From NCBI RefSeq assembly GCF_014697615.1, contig NZ_JACJSD010000004.1, positions 124,001-188,000 on the forward strand: a stretch of 64,000 bases of DNA, written 5' to 3'. A model generated the notes under the pieces. It had not been told where the DNA came from. It saw nothing but the letters and a program-made list of their open reading frames with translations, and ran no database searches. Numbering within the stretch: the stretch's first letter is position 1; each line of letters begins with the position of its first letter. Of the stretch, positions 44,641 through 53,672 are shown in pieces. The position numbers and the translations under genes were made by a program. The DNA is from Nostoc sp. FACHB-280. Its GTDB lineage: Bacteria; Cyanobacteriota; Cyanobacteriia; Cyanobacteriales; Nostocaceae.

Positions 44641-47232
44641 TTACTTTTCATTAAATGTCCAAACGCCGTCATCCCAATCGAAATCAGTTGGGGGTGATTG
44701 TAGCCAATGCTGACAACGCAAAAGGTGTAACATTGCGGCTTTATCTTGGTTGTCAAATGCTAAGACCTTGGCAAATTCAGCCCTAGCATAAGTGAACTGA
44801 CGCTTGAGATAATATTCACGTCCTTTGTGATAGTGTTCAATAACTTGCAATTTTTCACTGGGAATTGGGTCAGAACGTAAACCCACTAATTCATAGATAG
44901 ATACTGGTTCATTTCTACCTTTGACGCGAATGTAATCTAATTCTCTCGCCCAAATATATTCTTGGCAGGGTTTAAATGTATTGTCACTCAAAATAATATC
45001 GCAACCATATTGTTTACTGACACTTTCTAAGCGAGAACCCAGGTTAACACCATCACCAATGGCGGTAAATTCCATCCGCTTACTTGAACCGATATTACCA
45101 CTAATAACTGTATCGGAATTAATGCCAATGCCAATATTAATTCTTGGTTTATTCGCAGCGTAACGACGTTGGTTAAATTCATGCAACCGATGACGCATTT
45201 CTATAGATGTTTGTACCGCCATCCAAGCGTGTTCTTCTAAAGGTAGAGGTGAACCAAACACAGCCATAATGGCATCACCAATGTATTTATCGAGAGTACC
45301 TTTATGTTTAAATACGGCTTCTACCATTGATTCAAAATATTCATTTAGCATACTCACCACTTCTTCTGCTTCCAGATTTTCTGTCAAAGTGGTGTAACCG
45401 CGAATATCCGAGAACAAAATGGAAACTTCTTTGCGATCGCCTCCTAATTTGGCATCATCTAACTTGAGTAATTCTTCCGCTAATTCCTGAGTCATGTAGC
45501 GGTACATAGTACTCTTGAGGCGTTTCTCATCGCTAATATCTTCCATAACCACCAGCGCACCCCGGACTTGCTGTTGGTCGTTAACATCGGCTATGGAATT
45601 AATCGATAAATTAATACTGTGTTGTTCTTGTTCTGTACCAGTGCTGATGAGTGTGCGGTCAGGATAATATTGCTGACGGCGTTTGATATCATCTCCGTGT
45701 AAAGCGTCTTGAAACCATTTGCTAAAGTCGCCTTCTTTAATGGCGATCGCTTCATCAATTAATTTCCCTTCTAGACGTTCTTCAGCTTCTACACCTAGCA
45801 AGCGTTTCGCACTTTCATTGGCAGCAATAATACAACCTGATTTATCGGTAGAAATGACACCATTAGAAAGACTCCGCAAAATATCTCGCTGCATTTGTTC
45901 TTGTTGCTTAACTGTGGCAAACAACTGAGCATTTTGCAGCGCCACCCCAGCTTGAATATTAAAAGCTTCCATGAAATCTTCGTCATTGCGGTCAAAGCTG
46001 GCTTGGAAGCATTCTGGGGCTTTTGGCCATGTGGCTGGATTATAAAGCGGAAAATCACCCGATTTCTTTTTATTTACCAACTGTGTAACACCAATCAATT
46101 GTTGATCGGCGTTAAACACTGGCATACACAATAAGCTACAGGTACGGTAGCCATTTTGTTGGTCAAGTTGTTTGGCTGTTTCTGAGTCGGGATTGTCGTA
46201 CAAATCAAAAGGAATATTTAGGGTTTTGCCAGATGCAGCCACTATCCCCGCAAAACCTTTACCAATGGGTACACGCAATTCTCTTTTTGTCCCATCATCT
46301 TGAGTAATTTTCGTCCATAATTCATGGCGATCGCGATCAATTAACCACAAGGTACTGCGATCGGCATTCATCAGTTCTTTGGCTTCGTCCATTACCCGCT
46401 TCAGGGTATCTTCTAAATCTAGACTGCTTTGGCTCAAAGACTTGATTGCTTTCATCAACGCCGCCGCCGCTCTTTGTTTTTGCGTCGCCATATAAAAAGA
46501 GCGCGAAGATTCTAAAATTAGGCGAATTGAAGGCGCAAATTCTTGAAATAACTGTTCGTCACTACTTGTAAAACCTTTTGAATCAATTCGCTCTGCTAAG
46601 GGAGCGTTGATATCGTGGATGGACTTTAATTTATTCAGTAACTGCACTACTGCTACTAACTGCCCTTGTTCATTTAACAGTGGCAAGGCCAGCATTGTAT
46701 AGGTACGGTAGCCAGTAACTTTTTCTTGTGCTTGGGCAAATATTGACCGGGGGTCGTTATAAAAATCAAACGGAATATTAACTACTTGTTTGAGGGTGGC
46801 GACTTCACCCGCAATTCCTTTATCGGCTGGGATGCGAATTTCTAAGGAGCGATCGCCTTCTCCCGCAGCTACAATTGACCATAATTCCTGTTTTTCTTCA
46901 TCTAACAAAAATATAGTCGTACGGTCTGCTCCTAATAATTCCCCAGTTTTTAAGGTAATCGACTGCAACATTTCTTGCAGGATTGTCTCAAACCCATGAG
47001 AATCCAACATTGACAGGGTTTGATGTACAATCTGTAGCTTATGCTCAACCTCAGTCACCACTTGTTTAAAAGTGTCCTGAGTCAAGGGAGCAAGAAAAGT
47101 AGAAATAGTTCCTTTTCTTCTGGCAAGAGCACCCACAGGAGCTGAATTGGGTTGTAATTGTTGATTTTCTTGGTTGTGAACACCAATAATTAAATCAGCG
47201 GTCTCCCCAACACCACGTTGATGCACTGTCAT
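44641..47232 (-). CDS. CyaB-type adenylate cyclase with two GAF and a PAS domain
   Basis: An 863-residue class III cyclase with the layout of Anabaena CyaB1/CyaB2: GAF-A (about 60-215), GAF-B (about 265-445, with the 'NKKKSGDF' segment expected of cyclic-nucleotide-binding GAF domains), PAS (about 455-565) and the cyclase domain (about 600-790). Catalytic marks: 'ILFSDIRGYTTLTE' (metal Asp), 'GTLDKYIGDAIMAVFG' (metal Asp) and 'EFTAIGDGVNLGSRLE', whose Thr at the purine site favours ATP. A helical, TPR-like tail follows. In Anabaena such enzymes are activated by cAMP binding to GAF. The two Anabaena paralogues cannot be told apart here, so no symbol is given. Confidence 0.92.
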   Translation of the reverse strand: MTVHQRGVGETADLIIGVHNQENQQLQPNSAPVGALARRKGTISTFLAPLTQDTFKQVVTEVEHKLQIVHQTLSMLDSHGFETILQEMLQSITLKTGELLGADRTTIFLLDEEKQELWSIVAAGEGDRSLEIRIPADKGIAGEVATLKQVVNIPFDFYNDPRSIFAQAQEKVTGYRTYTMLALPLLNEQGQLVAVVQLLNKLKSIHDINAPLAERIDSKGFTSSDEQLFQEFAPSIRLILESSRSFYMATQKQRAAAALMKAIKSLSQSSLDLEDTLKRVMDEAKELMNADRSTLWLIDRDRHELWTKITQDDGTKRELRVPIGKGFAGIVAASGKTLNIPFDLYDNPDSETAKQLDQQNGYRTCSLLCMPVFNADQQLIGVTQLVNKKKSGDFPLYNPATWPKAPECFQASFDRNDEDFMEAFNIQAGVALQNAQLFATVKQQEQMQRDILRSLSNGVISTDKSGCIIAANESAKRLLGVEAEERLEGKLIDEAIAIKEGDFSKWFQDALHGDDIKRRQQYYPDRTLISTGTEQEQHSINLSINSIADVNDQQQVRGALVVMEDISDEKRLKSTMYRYMTQELAEELLKLDDAKLGGDRKEVSILFSDIRGYTTLTENLEAEEVVSMLNEYFESMVEAVFKHKGTLDKYIGDAIMAVFGSPLPLEEHAWMAVQTSIEMRHRLHEFNQRRYAANKPRINIGIGINSDTVISGNIGSSKRMEFTAIGDGVNLGSRLESVSKQYGCDIILSDNTFKPCQEYIWARELDYIRVKGRNEPVSIYELVGLRSDPIPSEKLQVIEHYHKGREYYLKRQFTYARAEFAKVLAFDNQDKAAMLHLLRCQHWLQSPPTDFDWDDGVWTFNEK

Positions 47233-47360
47233 AAGTAGTTTTTTATAGCAAGAATTAGACTTTAGGAATAATTAACAATGTCATTAATTTTATTTATGTA
47301 TAGCTCAAAGCTATACAAGGATTGACATTACCCACAGTTTAATCGCTTGTTGAGCAAGCG

Positions 47361-47537
47361 TCATCCTGCTTTACCCCTGTCTTTGCCAATCCTCGGTTTG
47401 ATGGCAGTTGGGCGTAAACAAATATAGTTCTTTTTCTGGCCATGTTCTTTGCTGAAGATACGATAGCGAAAAGTTAGCTGTGATTCGGAATCTTGGTGGA
47501 TGAGACTAAATTCCGTCAGCTGTGATTGATCTGGCAA
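47361..47537 (-). CDS. Small basic protein upstream of the cyclase, 58 residues
   Basis: Read by hand on the minus strand, from TTG (47537) to TGA (47361-47363). It opens 'PDQSQLTEFSLIHQDSESQ', continues 'LTFRYRIFSKEHGQKKNYI' and ends 'CLRPTAIKPRIGKDRGKAG'. The alternating hydrophobic/polar strand pattern and the Lys/Arg-rich tail look like a real protein, possibly nucleic-acid binding. It is co-directional with the cyclase and 128 bp upstream of its start. The frame closes (TAG) six codons before the TTG and no ATG or GTG is available, so the start is uncertain and it may be a truncated gene. I know no family with confidence. Confidence 0.5.
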   Translation of the reverse strand: MPDQSQLTEFSLIHQDSESQLTFRYRIFSKEHGQKKNYICLRPTAIKPRIGKDRGKAG

Positions 47538-48442
47538 ACAATATCTATGAGACTAGTATTTTGATAATTCCCAAAGTTTTGGCTAAACTAACAGCCCTAA
47601 TTTTTGGAAAGATGGTAGTTCCCTGTAATACTGTAATTTTATCAATTTTTACAATTTCTTGAGTCTAAATCAATCTTGGACAAATTGCTCAATGGCAATG
47701 ATACTTAGTTGGGCAATACTGAAAATGAGTTTCTACCCCTTAGTGACTGTCAATTAAACTAGGTACAAGAAAGACAAGGTGATTAACAATTCCGTACTCA
47801 GGAGTCAGAATTCAGTATTTAAAAGCAATGCAGCCTAATTAATCTATTGACGGACAAGTATTTGAATAAATTCTTCAACATTCTGACTCCTGAATTCTTC
47901 CCAGGGGAAACATTAAGTTTAGGAGCTGAAATTCTGAATGCTTTAATTTATATAGGGTTGCTATACTTGGGAAGTTAAATCCGACCATAACAAATTTTTA
48001 ATTTATCAAAAAGAGTAATTAGCATTTATTTAGGAACAAAAGTTTAGACACATAGCAGGTGCAAAAAATCTATCTTTGGACAAATGAAAATCCGCTAAAT
48101 TTTCGTATTAAGTTTAAAGTAGTTTTTAATGGCTTGTTAAAGAAATATAACATTATTCAAACCCATAACATAGCTCCAGACATACTTTACAGCTATGGCT
48201 TGACTGTAAAAGATAATCTCTACTTTAATACCGGAGTTTAAAAGCTCAGTAGATTAATCATTCGCTAATAAACATCACTATTTTGTGGGTTATGGTTGAG
48301 TAATTCCGGTAAATTTATCGGAATTAATGGCTTAAAAAATGACAAAAAAATCTATTGACCCCTGAAAAATATCAGATTAATGTTATAGGTAAGTCCGGCA
48401 AAGGACGTGATAAAAGCATCAAAAAATCAGGAGATTTTTCTT
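47538..48442. other. 905-bp region without a supported gene
   Basis: AT-rich. Near 47799-47815 and 47880-47896 are facing copies of 'ctcaggagtcagaattcag' and 'ttctgactcctgaattc', a dispersed inverted repeat about 100 bp long. A 60-codon GTG frame at 48059-48241 is judged spurious. A promoter for the Cys/Met-rich gene lies at 48355-48383. I see nothing else. Confidence 0.45.
48355..48383 (+). promoter_or_regulatory. Candidate promoter of the Met/Cys-rich gene
   Basis: TTGACC (48355-48360), a 17-bp spacer and TAATGT (48378-48383) form a plausible sigma70-type promoter about 60 bp before the ATG. The spacer contains a small inverted repeat, CTGA-aaaata-TCAG (48362-48375), which could be an operator for a metal-responsive regulator. 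That is an inference, and no known operator consensus was matched. Confidence 0.45.
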
Positions 48443-48805
48443 ATGATGATGATGATGACTGAATCCATGACTGCGGAAATGCAAACCTGTATGAACGCTT
48501 GCATGGAATGTCAGAAAATGTGCATGGAAACTATGACTTACTGCATGAGTAAAGGCGGTATGTACATGGATATGACCATGATGGGGATGATGCGTGATTG
48601 CTCTGAAATGTGCATGATGTGTATGAATATGATGATGGGTGGTTCCGAATTTATGGGACGCACTTGTATGTTGTGTGCTGAAATGTGCGATCGCTGTGCA
48701 ATGACTTGTGAACAAATGAGCGATGATGCCAAGATGATGGAATGTGCCGCAGCTTGCCGTAAGTGCGCTGAAACCTGCCGTTCTATGCAAATGATGCCTG
48801 CTTAA
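48443..48805 (+). CDS. Met/Cys-rich four-helix-bundle copper-binding protein (DUF326/Csp type)
   Basis: A 120-residue protein of extreme composition: by hand count 37 Met and 17 Cys. The cysteines fall in the CX3C/CX2C pattern ('CMNACMECQKMC', 'CSEMCMMC', 'CMLCAEMCDRC', 'CAAACRKCAETC') that lines the inside of four-helix bundles in copper storage proteins (Csp) and other DUF326 members, which bind many Cu(I) ions. It lacks a signal peptide, like cytosolic Csp3. The start is ATG 48443 with 'aggag' nine bases upstream; the frame opens 12 codons before. It opens with five Met. The interspersed methionines may add Cu(I) or Ag(I) sites. It has its own promoter and terminator. Confidence 0.85.
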   Translation: MMMMMTESMTAEMQTCMNACMECQKMCMETMTYCMSKGGMYMDMTMMGMMRDCSEMCMMCMNMMMGGSEFMGRTCMLCAEMCDRCAMTCEQMSDDAKMMECAAACRKCAETCRSMQMMPA

Positions 48806-48844
48806 TTTAACTACTTCGCAGAAGTTTCTCTGCAACCTATTATT

Positions 48845-48877
48845 CAAGCGCCCAGACTGATACAGCCTGGGCGCTTG
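48845..48877 (+). terminator. Hairpin terminator after the Met/Cys-rich gene
   Basis: CAAGCGCCCAG (48845-48855), an 11-base loop, and CTGGGCGCTTG (48867-48877) form an 11-bp GC-rich stem about 40 bp after the stop codon, followed by 'aagttgtttt'. The T run is weak but the position fits an intrinsic terminator. Confidence 0.75.
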
Positions 48878-49028
48878 AAGTTGTTTTGAAGCAGTAACCA
48901 AGACATTTTGAACTCTGTTACCTATCGCCTGTAACCTGTAACCTGCTATAAATTGCGGAAATTGCTGTGGAAAACTTGGAGCTATTATCTCTGAATAGTT
49001 TCAAAGATCAAATTCCCAGGAGTGAATT

Positions 49029-49664
49029 ATGCAAATTCACAACAAGCAAATTCAGCAATGGATTTTGTCACCAATTTTGATGAGTTTAGTTGCAGTTGGA
49101 ACAATTGCTTGCCAATCTCCAGTTCATTCTTCTGTAACTAAGCAAGCCGCAAAACCAGTAGTTACATTAGCACAAGCATCAGGAGTTTACCGCAGCGATC
49201 GCTTTCGTTTTCGGTTTAGTTACTCCACTCAAGATTTTGTTATAGATAGCAAACTATCAACTCCTAGAAATAATGTTGATGGGTCTCTCGCGGCTATTGA
49301 TATCTGGACTAAACAACACGCCCAAAAAATCCGCGCTGGCGCTTATGAAGGTGGTACAGAATATCCTGCTAATGTCCAAGTTGCTGTATACAATAATCCC
49401 CGCAAATTCTCTTTGCAAAATTGGATAAAACAGAGTAGCCAATTTTCTGCAACCCGCGACTTTAAATCTGCGAAAATTGCCGGACAAACGGGCGTAAAAT
49501 TTTATTCTAGTGGGTTATACGAAAACGAACACGTTGCTTTTATTAGTCCTAAAGACTCCCGAATTATTGTTGTGTCATTATCCAAAACTGGTTACGGTAA
49601 CAATGATGCTATTTACAGACGAGCATATCAACAGGTGATGAACTCCTTCACGTTCCTGAAATAA
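49029..49664 (+). CDS. Putative lipoprotein, PsbP-like fold suspected
   Basis: A 211-residue protein with a lipoprotein signal: basic start, 'LMSLVAVGTIAC' lipobox with Cys28. The mature domain begins 'YRSDRFRFRFSYSTQDFVID' and ends 'YRRAYQQVMNSFTFLK', the order of strands seen in PsbP/DUF1795-like proteins (Mog1/PsbP fold: opening 'F.F.YP..F', closing '..M..SF.F'). It is thus a membrane-tethered periplasmic or lumenal protein of unknown function. ATG 49029 follows 'ccaggagtgaatt', a good ribosome site. It is convergent with the LCP gene. Confidence 0.68.
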   Translation: MQIHNKQIQQWILSPILMSLVAVGTIACQSPVHSSVTKQAAKPVVTLAQASGVYRSDRFRFRFSYSTQDFVIDSKLSTPRNNVDGSLAAIDIWTKQHAQKIRAGAYEGGTEYPANVQVAVYNNPRKFSLQNWIKQSSQFSATRDFKSAKIAGQTGVKFYSSGLYENEHVAFISPKDSRIIVVSLSKTGYGNNDAIYRRAYQQVMNSFTFLK

Positions 49665-49689
49665 ATAGAAATGGGTATTGAATAAGAAA

Positions 49690-49724
49690 CAGCAGGAGAA
49701 AGGTGAATTCCTTTTCCCCTGCTG
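49690..49724. terminator. Bidirectional hairpin between convergent genes
   Basis: CAGCAGGAGAAAGG (49690-49703) and CCTTTTCCCCTGCTG (49710-49724) form an imperfect stem about 25 bp past the lipoprotein stop and about 30 bp past the stop of the convergent LCP gene. It probably ends both transcripts. Confidence 0.65.
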
Positions 49725-49752
49725 CTGAAGAAGTCTGTGATTTAATTAATCG

Positions 49753-51192
49753 CTAATAAGATTGAGTCGAATCATTCAAAGGCATTTGGTGTTGTAGCCA
49801 ATCTTTGCCTACTTGAATGCTGACATCAGAATTGAGACTACCAGTGCTTTCAACGCGAACTTCACCAATTCCCAAAAGATCCCGAATTGATTCCGCACTA
49901 CTGCCGTCTCCTTGTTGAGCAACAATGTGAGTGACTTCTAATGGTTCAGTCCAAGGCTTGGCGATATAAACATTCCGATAACCAGCCCTTTCTAAAGCGC
50001 GAATTAAAGGCCGTAGGGCGGCGCGATCGCTTCCTGTACTATCTTGAATGGCGACTCGCACAGAACTAGGATCACTTGCTTGTGGCTCAGTATTTTCCGC
50101 ATTTGATTCTAAGCCAAATTGTTTAGCCATAAGTTTGGCAATCCCATCTTTACTGGGCAACCAATAGCTGGCATCATACTCGCCTTTTTCGCTAAAGCGT
50201 CCTGGCAACATTAACATCTCCATATTGGAGCGATTAGTCCGCACACCAAAACCTAATAAGGCGACTAATTCTTCTACCGTCAAGTTAGTATCAATGTGTT
50301 CTTTGACAACATTTAGAATTTTGGGTAATTGCGCTAAGGTAGCAGGGTTGAGGCTTTGGTCAGTCAAGGCACGGATGACCATTTGCTGGCGTTGAATCCG
50401 ACCGATATCACCTAGTTCATCATGACGAAAACGCAGTAATTGTAGTGCTTGCTCGCCGTTGAGATGTTGCTTGCCTGCTTTTAAATTAATATATAAATGC
50501 TGAGAATCATCTTGGTATTTCATGTCTTTGGGAACATAGACTGTAACGCCACCCAAAGCATCAATGAGTTTAGCAACTCCCAAGACATTAATCCGAATAT
50601 AGCGGTCAATACCAACACCGCCCAAGAGATTGCTGATGGTTTTTGCTGTTAAGGCGGGGCCACCTTCCACATTAGCAGCATTAATTTTTCTCATTCCATG
50701 CCCTTCGATTTCTGTGCGAGTATCTCTGGGAATCGAAAGCATGACTATTTTTTTTGTCTGTGGGTCAAATTTGACCAGCAGCATCACATCCGAAAGACCA
50801 TCAAAAGAGTTGACTTGGGGCAAGTAGCGGAGGTTTTTGGTTTCTTCGGGAGGATTTTGAACATCAGGGGGTAGTACGCTCATCCCCATGACTAAAAGAT
50901 TCACCGGACGAGTTAATTCAGAAAAGCGTAATCCACCCCCAGCGATCGCATCGCTGTCAAAGACGGCTTCTTCTTGGGGACTAAGATCGGCTTGCTGTAA
51001 CGGCGTGCTAGTTAAAGAAACCGCCAACAAAGCACCAGCCATTGCTGACACCATTGCAATGCCGCTCATCCCCACCCAGAACCACAACCAACGTCCCGAT
51101 TTAGGGTTTATTGACTTTCTGCCCTTCATCTTGGGGGTTTTTGAGTGGTTTTCTTCCGCCGAAGTTCTTTGAATGGTCACAGACTTCCTCAC
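49753..51192 (-). CDS. LytR-CpsA-Psr (LCP) family protein with LytR_C domain
   Basis: A 479-residue type II membrane protein. A basic cytosolic head ('KTPKMKGRKSINPKSGRW') precedes one transmembrane helix ('LWFWVGMSGIAMVSAMAGALLAV', about 35-57). The LCP domain (about 95-285) shows 'NLLVMGMS', 'DVMLLVKFDPQTKKIVMLSIPRDTRTEI', 'KINAANVEGGP' and 'LRFRHDELGDIGRIQRQQ', with the Arg and Asp residues that bind polyprenyl pyrophosphate in LCP enzymes. The C-terminal LytR_C domain (about 375-470) has 'VRVAIQDSTGSDRAALRPLIRALERAGYRNV'. It likely attaches glycopolymers from lipid carriers to the wall or another acceptor. ATG start 51192. Confidence 0.88.
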   Translation of the reverse strand: MRKSVTIQRTSAEENHSKTPKMKGRKSINPKSGRWLWFWVGMSGIAMVSAMAGALLAVSLTSTPLQQADLSPQEEAVFDSDAIAGGGLRFSELTRPVNLLVMGMSVLPPDVQNPPEETKNLRYLPQVNSFDGLSDVMLLVKFDPQTKKIVMLSIPRDTRTEIEGHGMRKINAANVEGGPALTAKTISNLLGGVGIDRYIRINVLGVAKLIDALGGVTVYVPKDMKYQDDSQHLYINLKAGKQHLNGEQALQLLRFRHDELGDIGRIQRQQMVIRALTDQSLNPATLAQLPKILNVVKEHIDTNLTVEELVALLGFGVRTNRSNMEMLMLPGRFSEKGEYDASYWLPSKDGIAKLMAKQFGLESNAENTEPQASDPSSVRVAIQDSTGSDRAALRPLIRALERAGYRNVYIAKPWTEPLEVTHIVAQQGDGSSAESIRDLLGIGEVRVESTGSLNSDVSIQVGKDWLQHQMPLNDSTQSY

Positions 51193-51459
51193 ACTTGCTG
51201 ATTAAATTCGGTAAATTTGCAGATTATCAATATGCAAATAATCAACTCATAGTAGTTAACTCTTAATTAACCATGTTGACTTTTCGCTATTATGTCAACC
51301 ACAACACTTATAGCAGGATTTTTCTTTTTTGGGGTAAATCCTGATATGTTTTATTGAAGTATGACAACAATAAGTCACTTTGACTAGATCCGCTAGGAAA
51401 TAATTTGTAATTAGATAAAAATTCAGTAAAAATACCGTCCAGAGATTGACACAACAGCA

Positions 51460-51891
51460 TCACGATAAATACTTGCCCAAGACCCGCTCTGCTAAGTAGC
51501 TCAACCCTGGTAAACGACTAGATTGACCGCGAATAATCCGAATAATTAGCCAAATACTCACTAAAAAATAACCAGATGTCACAAAGGTATTGAGTATTAA
51601 TAAACGCAAGGCAAAAAATTCTGAAGATGCTGATCCAGTTGCTAATAAGAGATAAGCTAATAGCCAAGCAAATGTCATAGTAACAGACTGACGGCTAACT
51701 ATTAGTTGTTCCCGACTTCCTTGACGACGGTAGAGAGTCCACAGAGATGGCAGAACCCCAATCACTGGGATGAGATAAATCAGCAAATTTATTTGATTAG
51801 AGCGGGAGTTTTGACTAAAAATCTCAGGTGAGGTAGAGTTATCCCTTTCCTCTCTCCCGAAAGAATCATGAATTGGTTCAAAATTTTCCAT
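51460..51891 (-). CDS. Small multi-pass membrane protein
   Basis: A 143-residue protein. After a polar head (about 1-32) it has three or four hydrophobic segments: 'INLLIYLIPVIGVLPSLWTLY', 'VTMTFAWLLAYLLLATG' and 'LLILNTFVTSGYFLVSIWLIIRI', with a basic C-terminus. The layout resembles DUF4870-type proteins, but I cannot claim the family. Function unknown. Start ATG 51891. It is divergent from the AI-2E-type permease gene and shares a 108-bp promoter region with it. Confidence 0.65.
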   Translation of the reverse strand: MENFEPIHDSFGREERDNSTSPEIFSQNSRSNQINLLIYLIPVIGVLPSLWTLYRRQGSREQLIVSRQSVTMTFAWLLAYLLLATGSASSEFFALRLLILNTFVTSGYFLVSIWLIIRIIRGQSSRLPGLSYLAERVLGKYLS

Positions 51892-51999
51892 TTGGCTGAG
51901 TCTAATCCTAAACTAGAGGGATGAAAGACTGTAATGTAGTTAGAGATAATAGGCTTTAGAGAAAGATTTTATTTAGTTTTATCTCGCAAGCGGCTAAAG

Positions 52000-53175
52000 A
52001 TGCAGACACGCAAGCTAATCGACTGGTGGCAGACCCTAACACCAATAGCGCGAATCGGAGCGATCGCTCTATTCGCACCAGTGCTAGTCCTCAATGGGTG
52101 GGCGATTTCCGCAATTTTTGATTATTTCCATTCTCTAATAGTTATTTTAGTCGGAGCCTCAGTACTGGCATTTCTCCTCAACTACCCTGTTAGCTGGATG
52201 GAACGCCAGGGGGCAAAGCGAGAGCAAGTTGCTGTGCTGGTGTTTTTACTAGCATTATCAATTTTGTTAGCATTGGGCGTGACTCTGTTTCCCCTAGCCT
52301 TGACCCAAGCGCAACAACTGGTGGCGCGGATACCAGAGTTAATTGACTCTGGGCGATCGCAGTTGATGATGTTAAACGAAAAAGCAGAACTCCTCGGCTT
52401 ACCAATTAACCTTGATGCACTTGTAGTCCAAATCAACGATCGCGTCAAGGGGCAGTTACAAGCGATCGCCGGACAAGTCCTCAACTTGGCTGTTGTCACC
52501 TTCACCAGCTTGCTCGATTTTCTGCTGACAATGGTTTTGACTTTTTATCTTTTGCAGCACGGTGATGAACTCTGGCAAAGTTTAGTAGAATGGCTACCCA
52601 GCAGATTTCGGGAACCTTTCTCCCAAACAGTCCGCCTCAGTTTCCAAAACTTTTTTATCACCCAGCTAATTTTATCTACCTGTATGGCATCCGCCTTAAT
52701 TCCTGCCTTTTTATGGCTCAAGGTGCCATTTGGGTTGTTATTTGGCTTGACAATTGGGATTATGGCGCTTGTCCCCTTTGGCGGTTCTGTAGGGATTATT
52801 CTCACAACTTCATTAGTGGCGTTGCAAGATTTTTGGATGGGAACCAGAGTTTTACTCGCAGCTGTAATTGTGCAGCAAATTTTAGAAAATTTAATTGCGC
52901 CCCGCATCTTGGGCAGTTTTACTGGCTTAAATCCAGTGTGGATACTAATTTCTGTCTTGACTGGTGCCAGAATTGGCGGATTGTTGGGTGTAATTGTCGC
53001 TGTACCTACGGCTGTGATTGTCAAAACTGCATTAGTCGCCCTCCGTCCTGGGAAGTTTAGTGAAACCGATGACAGCACGGCAAAATGCGATAAACAAACC
53101 ACCAGCGTAGTTGATGAATCACCCAAAGCTGAAGTCAACAACCCCCTCAGCTTTTCGGAACCGACTTTACCTTAA
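52000..53175 (+). CDS. AI-2E family transporter (PerM/DUF20)
   Basis: A 391-residue multi-pass protein of the AI-2 exporter-like superfamily. N-terminal paired helices ('FHSLIVILVGASVLAFLLNYPV' and 'QVAVLVFLLALSILLALGVTLFPLAL'), a soluble stretch ('NDRVKGQLQAIAGQVLNLA'), and the conserved C-terminal helices with 'GLTIGIMALVPFGGSVGIILTT' and 'ILENLIAPRILGSFTGLNPVWILISVLTGARIGGLLGVIVAVP', the family signature. Some members act as Na+/H+ antiporters, others as efflux systems; the substrate is not predictable. Start ATG 52000. It is monocistronic. Confidence 0.88.
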   Translation: MQTRKLIDWWQTLTPIARIGAIALFAPVLVLNGWAISAIFDYFHSLIVILVGASVLAFLLNYPVSWMERQGAKREQVAVLVFLLALSILLALGVTLFPLALTQAQQLVARIPELIDSGRSQLMMLNEKAELLGLPINLDALVVQINDRVKGQLQAIAGQVLNLAVVTFTSLLDFLLTMVLTFYLLQHGDELWQSLVEWLPSRFREPFSQTVRLSFQNFFITQLILSTCMASALIPAFLWLKVPFGLLFGLTIGIMALVPFGGSVGIILTTSLVALQDFWMGTRVLLAAVIVQQILENLIAPRILGSFTGLNPVWILISVLTGARIGGLLGVIVAVPTAVIVKTALVALRPGKFSETDDSTAKCDKQTTSVVDESPKAEVNNPLSFSEPTLP

Positions 53176-53226
53176 TAATTCAGGTGGTTTTTAAAGGGTA
53201 AATAAAATTTATGTATTTTTGTGATG

Positions 53227-53258
53227 GCGATCGCATAAGTTGGGTGCGATCGCTTTTT
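53227..53258 (+). terminator. Paired HIP1 hairpin with T tract
   Basis: Two copies of GCGATCGC (53227-53234 and 53246-53253) separated by 11 bases can pair, and TTTTT follows at once. It lies about 50 bp past the permease stop. A reasonable intrinsic terminator built from HIP1 octamers. Confidence 0.6.
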
Positions 53259-53401
53259 AGTTAAATCTGGTATATGTGATTTCCCTTGACTCTCATCTTG
53301 CACCTAGCCCCAGCGAATGGAATTCGCGTCTACGATAAATTAAGCTTGTGGGCGATTTTTGCGTAATTCCTGAATCCAGCAGTGGGAACAGTACGGACAA
53401 G

Positions 53402-53626
53402 ATGGTAATGAAGCAAGCAAGCAAGGATGATTTGATTAGCGGTAAGCAAATCTACTTCCGTGGTTATATTTACAATGTGTTGTGGGTATCGGAGAGTAAA
53501 GTCAAAATTGTCTTACCCGGACATCACCCTAATTCCTGGGTGTCGCCTTATCCGGCTGGGACATACACTATCCCTGCGTCTTGGGAATTACCAATAACCC
53601 ATCCTGAACTCTATGTGATGAACTAA
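53402..53626 (+). CDS. Small hypothetical protein
   Basis: A 74-residue protein beginning 'MVMKQASKDDLISGKQIYFRG'. The pattern 'IYFRGYIYNVLWVSESKVKIVLPGHHPN' followed by 'YPAGTYTIPASWELPITHPE' suggests a small beta-barrel. It has no signal or membrane segment. I prefer ATG 53402; the open frame goes back to GTG 53348, but the added residues overlap repeat-like DNA. It precedes trmFO by 46 bp and may be co-transcribed. Function unknown. Confidence 0.6.
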   Translation: MVMKQASKDDLISGKQIYFRGYIYNVLWVSESKVKIVLPGHHPNSWVSPYPAGTYTIPASWELPITHPELYVMN

Positions 53627-53672
53627 TACATTACAGTGGTAATTAACCGCAGATAAACGCAGACGGACGCAG

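Noticed and set aside
48059-48241. Plus-strand 60-codon GTG frame in the long gap
   Set aside because: No ribosome site, AT-driven composition, no recognisable motif.
48419-48901. Minus-strand His-rich ORF of 160 codons opposite the Met/Cys-rich gene
   Set aside because: ATG (Met) reads CAT (His) on the other strand, so a methionine-rich gene automatically makes a histidine-rich antisense frame. The plus-strand frame has the ribosome site, the cysteine pattern and the terminator.
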